Assembly: GCA_937968035.1 (NCBI GenBank)
Contig: CALBTS010000819.1
Location: forward strand, 1 to 9,797
DNA length: 9,797 nucleotides
Direction of reading: 5' to 3'
DNA from: an uncultured Methanomethylovorans sp.
Lineage (GTDB): Archaea; Halobacteriota; Methanosarcinia; Methanosarcinales; Methanosarcinaceae
Shown: in pieces, positions 6,712 through 9,797 of the stretch
Numbering within the stretch: position 1 is the stretch's first letter
Layout of the letters: every line of letters starts with the position of its first letter
Program-made: the position numbers and the translations under genes
Notes under the pieces: model-generated
What the model was told of the DNA's origin: nothing
What the model saw: the letters and a program-made list of their open reading frames with translations, nothing else
Databases searched by the model: none

Positions 6712-6776
6712 CCAAAGTATCCACTATTCGGAACTTTGATTCTCCAGAAGCTTACTTTGGGACTTGTAGCCCCAAA
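6712..6776 (-). promoter_or_regulatory. mtbC 5' leader with mutually exclusive stem-loops
   Basis: In the minus-strand RNA four segments occur in order: 1 UUUGGG (6776-6771), 2 CCCAAAGUA (6761-6753), 3 CAAAGU (6738-6733), 4 UACUUUGG (6719-6712). Pairings 1:2 (6 bp) and 3:4 (6 bp) can coexist, while 2:4 (8 bp) excludes both. This is an attenuator- or switch-like layout ending about 16 nt before the mtbC Shine-Dalgarno. Complementarity is seen; switching is inferred, and chance in an AT-rich leader is possible. Confidence 0.35.
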
Positions 6777-6804
6777 CTGTTGCTTAATAAAACGTATTAA
6801 CTTA

Positions 6805-6815
6805 TCATATATAGG
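6805..6815 (-). promoter_or_regulatory. Probable TATA box of the methylamine operon
   Basis: CCTATATATGA on the minus strand, about 125 nt before the mtbC start. An archaeal start site about 25 nt downstream would fall near 6785 and give a leader of about 100 nt that contains the alternative stem-loops, fitting the long leaders known for methanogen methyltransferase operons. The flank TTTCCTATATA also occurs upstream of tyrS. Confidence 0.45.
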
Positions 6816-7040
6816 AAAAAGGACGCTTCAATTGTCAGCACTCTGGTCATGTGTATGTAAAATCATGAGAATTACACCAGCTACCACCGAATACAGGTGT
6901 TCCATGCTTTTGCAGAGGATAAATGCTTCAGTAATACCATCCATGCTAATCTTTCAATTGCCAGAACAACTATTGTTGAATAACTAACTTTTCTATATTT
7001 TACAATTATATTTCATAAGGATGTATGCTGATGGAAAGCA

Positions 7041-7073
7041 GAACTAATTGAATAATGATAGTAAAATTAGTTC
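7041..7073. repeat. 9-bp inverted repeat downstream of the exporter gene
   Basis: GAACTAATT (7041-7049) and AATTAGTTC (7065-7073) are exact inverted copies 15 bp apart, starting about 35 nt past the lysE-like stop. With no U-tract after the minus-strand hairpin it is a weak terminator candidate; a dimeric regulator site upstream of the methylamine operon (230 bp from its TATA box) is the alternative. Confidence 0.35.
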
Positions 7074-7107
7074 GTAAGTTAATGGTAAAAATGATATTGC
7101 CTTAGAT

Positions 7108-7731
7108 CTACAAACCCATCAGTTTCAGACCTTGATCAATGAAAAATAAGGCGAACACAAGATAAACAAGTCCCAGACCACGAATAGTATAAAGATAATA
7201 CTTGTTTTTTAGGAAAGACCTATACCTTCCCACAATGAATGCAATCATGATCTTTGAGCCCACTAGAAAAACATAAAATCCAGAAATGAATAGGAAGGTT
7301 GCCAATACATTGACTTCAAGGGTCTTGAAAAGAATAGGACCACCTATGGTAATCCAAAATAGATAAGGATGAGGGTTCAGTAAATTGGCTAAAACACCTT
7401 TCCTGAGGGAACCTTTCTTTAGACCACTGACATCATGATTGATACTTTTATTTCTTAGAGAAGCAATTCCAAGGTGTGTCAGGTACAATGCACCTGACAG
7501 GCTGATAAGAGCAATTACAGAATTCTGTTTATCTAAATGCAGCAGGATGAACATAACGGAGGACACTATAATGAGGTCTGTAATCAAAGGGGAAGCAGCA
7601 ACCTTGAACCCTTCCTTTGATCCATGTTGAAGAGTTTCGGTAATTACAATTGTCATAAGTGGTCCTGGAGAAATGCCTGAAGCGAAGCCGAGAAAGATCC
7701 CCATTAATAAAAATTCTGTAATTTCATACAT
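7108..7731 (-). CDS. LysE/RhtB-family amino-acid or metabolite exporter
   Basis: A 207-residue membrane protein with about six hydrophobic segments (near 6-30, 47-65, 70-92, 122-138, 141-168, 183-200). The motif SGISPGP (18-24) in the first helix and NPHPYLFW (119-126) before the middle helices are typical of LysE/RhtB translocators, which export amino acids or similar small molecules across the cell membrane. Length matches the family (about 200-210). ATG 7731 is preceded by a modest GAGAAAGG. The gene ends in TAG (7108-7110), followed one codon later by TAA, a point of note in an organism that reads UAG as pyrrolysine. It lies 215 bp behind tyrS, with its own likely TATA element (GATATACTT, minus strand, 7814-7822). 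Its substrate is unknown. Confidence 0.85.
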   Translation of the reverse strand: MYEITEFLLMGIFLGFASGISPGPLMTIVITETLQHGSKEGFKVAASPLITDLIIVSSVMFILLHLDKQNSVIALISLSGALYLTHLGIASLRNKSINHDVSGLKKGSLRKGVLANLLNPHPYLFWITIGGPILFKTLEVNVLATFLFISGFYVFLVGSKIMIAFIVGRYRSFLKNKYYLYTIRGLGLVYLVFALFFIDQGLKLMGL

Positions 7732-7875
7732 TGTTTGCCTTTCTCGTCTTTTAACGGAGCTTAAAGGCTTTAGTTCTTTTTATCATCTTGTGGGCAAACT
7801 CAATTTTCTCGTCAAGTATATCAAAATATTTCCCTTATCAAAGGAAAGGCTGGTAAGACTTTACAACATAAAATC

Positions 7876-7892
7876 AAAGGCTCAAATGAGCC
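7876..7892 (-). terminator. Hairpin plus U-rich tract behind tyrS
   Basis: GGCTCA (7879-7884) and TGAGCC (7887-7892) form a compact stem; the minus-strand RNA then reads UUUGAUUUU. It begins 55 nt after the tyrS stop and precedes the likely lysE promoter, so it plausibly separates the two transcripts. Role inferred from structure. Confidence 0.4.
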
Positions 7893-7946
7893 AATTGTTG
7901 AGTTAGTATATATTTTACCTAGATAATAACATAAGATGTCACTGGA

Positions 7947-8900
7947 TCAAACTAACAGTTTTCGAACGGGCTCAAGTATAGAGTCAAGATATTCGGCTGC
8001 AGTTTCCTTCAGATCCTGAGGGTGAAGCATTCCTCTTGAGAATAAATGCTGAAGTTCCGAGTAGTCCTTACAACTGGTGTTCCCACCATATTTCTCCGGC
8101 CTTTTGAAGAGAACCTCATCATATCTGGGGAATATATGATACTTGAATAATTGCATAACAGGATTATCATCTAGTTCCCCCACCGGGCAGAATGCTTTTT
8201 TCATTTTGCTCTTTAGTTCTTCTTTGGAATCATCCACTGAAATGTAGTTCTCATTCGAAGAAGACATCTTCTTGCCATCCAGGCCAAGAATGATTGGTAT
8301 ATGGATACAGAGAGGAGATTTATAGCCAATGGAAGGTAGACCCTCGCGTGCAAGCATATGTATCTTCCTTTGGTCGATGCCGCCAACTGCCACATCCACA
8401 CCAAGCATGGCAATATCAACAGCCTGCATCATTGGATAGACCATCTGGGACACCTTGGGATCATCCATATTCCTGCCAACTTCGTCCATGCTCCTTCGTG
8501 CCCTGTTCAGGGAAAAAAGACGTGTAAGCTTCAGCACATTGAGCATATATTCCGGATCCATCTGGAACGTTGAACCATAAACAAAGTTCTTTCTCTCAGG
8601 GTCTAGACCAAGTGCAATAAAGCATTTTTTGTTAAATTCAGCTATTTTCTTTATTTCTTCTAAAGTACCTTTCTGATTCATATATGCATGCAGATCAGCC
8701 AGCAACACTGTAATCTCAAAGCCTGCTCTTTGCAGATCTAACAGCTTGTTCACAGTCAGTACATGCCCCATGTGTAACTTACCGCTGGGCTCGTAACCTA
8801 CATATGCAGTAGGATTTGTCTTGTTAGCAAGCAGAGCATTTAATTCATCTTCTGTAACAACTTCTTGAACATTTCTTGATAAAATTTCGTTTCTATCCAT
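7947..8900 (-). CDS. tyrS: Tyrosyl-tRNA synthetase, archaeal type
   Basis: A 317-residue class Ic synthetase that charges tRNA-Tyr with tyrosine in the cytoplasm. The sequence follows the Methanocaldococcus jannaschii enzyme (306 residues) throughout: AYVGYEPSGKLHMGH (32-46) with the HIGH-type HMGH at 43-46, LLADLHAYMNQKG (66-78), the tyrosine pocket Y33, Y155, Q159 and D162, VDVAVGGIDQRKIHMLARE (168-186), KMSSS at 211-215, and the C-terminal anticodon-binding part ending EPVRKLLV. ATG 8900, with GGTGAT about 3-4 nt upstream, is preferred over the in-frame TTG 8924. The short C-terminal domain is normal for archaea. It looks monocistronic: a TATA-like box lies about 90 nt upstream and a hairpin follows. 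It is a housekeeping gene with no functional link to the methylamine genes. Confidence 0.96.
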   Translation of the reverse strand: MDRNEILSRNVQEVVTEDELNALLANKTNPTAYVGYEPSGKLHMGHVLTVNKLLDLQRAGFEITVLLADLHAYMNQKGTLEEIKKIAEFNKKCFIALGLDPERKNFVYGSTFQMDPEYMLNVLKLTRLFSLNRARRSMDEVGRNMDDPKVSQMVYPMMQAVDIAMLGVDVAVGGIDQRKIHMLAREGLPSIGYKSPLCIHIPIILGLDGKKMSSSNENYISVDDSKEELKSKMKKAFCPVGELDDNPVMQLFKYHIFPRYDEVLFKRPEKYGGNTSCKDYSELQHLFSRGMLHPQDLKETAAEYLDSILEPVRKLLV

Positions 8901-8987
8901 AAGATCACCAGATTCACAGATCAATGTTTGGAGTCTTTTTTTAAAATCGTCAACGCGTATTACCCGTTAGTAAAATCATTCAACTGT

Positions 8988-8998
8988 TATTATATAGG
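8988..8998 (-). promoter_or_regulatory. Probable TATA box of tyrS
   Basis: CCTATATAATA on the minus strand, preceded by TTT. A start about 25 nt downstream (near 8968) would leave a leader of about 65 nt before ATG 8900. Same TTTCCTATATA core as in front of mtbC. Confidence 0.5.
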
Positions 8999-9153
8999 AA
9001 AGAGCATGCTGCTACGTAAGACTTTTACTGATTTGTCTGGATTTCAATAACACTGCATGTCATTCCCACATTTGCAGCTATCTGATGCTTATGCACAAGG
9101 TCCATGCCCAAGACGAAGTATTTATATAGGACAAACAATTTTCACTTAACTGA

Positions 9154-9164
9154 TATTATATAAA
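9154..9164 (+). promoter_or_regulatory. Probable TATA box of the FilR1/Msr-type regulator
   Basis: TATTATATAAA on the plus strand, centred about 52 nt before ATG 9211. The expected start site near 9185 gives a leader of about 25 nt. No clear Shine-Dalgarno precedes the ATG. Confidence 0.5.
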
Positions 9165-9210
9165 AAACTGAATGTCAGGTTTTCTCATTATCTGAAATTC
9201 AAGTTAAGCG

Positions 9211-9753
9211 ATGGATATGCAAGCTTCACAGATCAATTTTGTCTGGCTCTCGGAAAAGAGGATGACTCTACTGTCTTATCTACGAGAAGGACCAAAAGAC
9301 ATTGAACAAATAAAATCATTTTTTGGAGTTACCTCCAGATTGATCGTTCCTGAGATCAAGAAGCTGGTTAAAACGGGTATCATACTTGAATCGGATGGAC
9401 TCTACACTTTATCGAATATTGGAAAGTTGTACCTTGAAAACCTGGAAGATTTTATTGATACCGCTGAACTGATAGAAAAGGATATTGATTTCTGGGAAAA
9501 CAGCGATCTTACAGCCATTCCTTCTGATTTATATCAAAGAATTGGCGAACTTAAGAACAGTACAATTTACGTATATGACTTGGATGATATTTTTGATGCT
9601 CCTGAACAACTCAAAGAAACGGCTGCAACTGCCAGGGACATAATGATATTTATGCCTTTTTTGCCTCCTATGTTTCCGACATCATTTTTAGATGCGTTGA
9701 GTAAAGGAGCAAAAGTATCAATGGTTCTGACTAAAACCATTATGGAAAAAATA
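9211..9753 (+). CDS. Winged-helix transcriptional regulator, FilR1/Msr (DUF1724) type, 3' end missing
   Basis: ATG 9211 is the first start after an in-frame TAA (9205-9207); 181 genuine codons follow before the sequence turns into adapter. The N-terminal region (about 12-75: WLSEKRMTLLSYLREGPKDI, then a recognition-helix region FFGVTSRLIVPEIKKLVKTGII and a wing LYTLSNIGKLYLENL) is an ArsR-like winged helix. A linker rich in acidic residues and the start of the FilR1-type middle domain (about 95-181: ENSDLTAIPSDLYQRIGEL, then IMIFMPFLPPMFPTSFLDAL) follow. This architecture, usually about 260 residues, is that of methanogen regulators such as the Msr proteins, which control methyltransferase operons. 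It may regulate the nearby methylamine cluster, although tyrS and an exporter lie between. No start-deciding ribosome binding site is visible. Confidence 0.85.
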
Positions 9754-9797
9754 AGATCGGAAGAGCACACGTCTGAACTCCAGTCACCGAATACGAT
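9754..9797 (+). other. Illumina TruSeq adapter plus index (sequencing artifact)
   Basis: From 9754 the sequence is the standard TruSeq index adapter, starting AGATCGGAAGAGCACACGTC and running 34 nt to 9787, followed by an 8-nt index-like CGAATACG (9788-9795) and AT, the first bases of the constant segment after the index. In the regulator frame it translates to the well-known contaminant peptide RSEEHTSELQSP. This is not genomic DNA and should be trimmed. Confidence 0.98.

Larger units (their letters stand above)
6684..7107. other. 424-bp intergenic region: methylamine operon leader and promoter
   Basis: This gap holds the mtbC leader with alternative pairings (6712-6776), a TATA-like promoter (6805-6815), and an inverted repeat behind the exporter gene (7041-7073). 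Between 6828 and 6944 on the minus strand a 38-codon ATG-TGA frame with a short hydrophobic run exists but lacks a convincing ribosome binding site. The rest is AT-rich with no other structure that I can support. Confidence 0.5.
8901..9210. other. Divergent promoter region between tyrS and the regulator
   Basis: This 310-bp gap carries a TATA-like box for tyrS on the minus strand (8988-8998), one for the regulator on the plus strand (9154-9164), and a further TATA-like stretch TTTATATAGG at 9121-9130. A 26-codon minus-strand frame (9025-9105) reads smoothly as protein but is unassigned. CTTAAC (9145-9150) and GTTAAG (9203-9208) are inverted copies flanking the regulator promoter and could be an autoregulatory site; six bases is weak evidence. 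Confidence 0.45.

Noticed and set aside
6828..6944. 38-codon minus-strand frame in the region upstream of mtbC
   Set aside because: It has no convincing ribosome binding site, lies upstream of the likely mtbC promoter, and resembles no family; kept only as a note.
6352..6987. 211-codon plus-strand frame opposite mtbC
   Set aside because: It is antisense to a certain gene and has low-complexity Ser/Pro/Leu composition typical of a shadow frame.
8901..8924. TTG start of tyrS at 8924
   Set aside because: It adds eight residues without a better ribosome binding site; the ATG at 8900 fits archaeal family starts.
9754..9797. C-terminal residues RSEEHTSELQSP of the regulator
   Set aside because: They are translated sequencing adapter, not protein.
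1..9797. tRNA genes (including pylT), rRNA, CRISPR arrays or a replication origin
   Set aside because: I looked for cloverleaf-like intervals, regularly spaced repeats and clustered origin-type repeats in the gaps and saw none; the spaces between genes are otherwise short.

Overview
The window looks like the end of a chromosomal contig from a methylotrophic, pyrrolysine-using methanogen of the Methanosarcinaceae type (for example Methanosarcina, Methanolobus, Methanomethylovorans or Methanococcoides; the genus cannot be fixed from what I can see). The evidence is a trimethylamine methyltransferase gene and a dimethylamine methyltransferase gene that each continue in frame through a single internal UAG, a methylamine corrinoid protein, two paralogous MttP-type permeases, an archaeal-type tyrosyl-tRNA synthetase, archaeal TATA-like promoters, and a winged-helix/FilR1-type regulator of the kind methanogens use to control methyltransferase genes.

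Layout, left to right. Positions 3-191 (+) hold the last 62 codons of a DDE transposase that starts outside the window; its stop lies only 20 bp from the stop of mttB. Positions 212-6683 (-) are one methylamine cluster, read right to left: corrinoid protein (mtbC-like), mtbB with Pyl356, permease 1, a 95-residue winged-helix-like protein, a 39-residue one-helix membrane microprotein, permease 2, and mttB with UAG at codon 325. Then come a 424-bp leader/promoter region, a LysE/RhtB-type exporter (7108-7731, -), tyrS (7947-8900, -), a divergent promoter region, and the start of a FilR1/Msr-type regulator (9211-9753, +).

How the genes work together. The permeases probably import tri- and dimethylamine. 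MttB and MtbB move one methyl group onto the Co(I) corrinoid of their partner proteins, and a methylcobamide:CoM methyltransferase (MtbA, not in this window) passes it to coenzyme M for methanogenesis. Only one corrinoid protein is present, so the partner of one methyltransferase must lie elsewhere, perhaps beyond the insertion sequence next to mttB.

Most interesting signals: the two UAG-containing genes; a wHTH-microprotein pair between two transporter paralogs; long inverted repeats placed just upstream of the ribosome binding sites of both permease genes; and a leader before mtbC with mutually exclusive pairings.

Data-quality warning: the last 44 bases (9754-9797) are Illumina TruSeq adapter plus index, not genome. 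The final gene is therefore artificially cut, and its apparent C-terminal residues are adapter translation.
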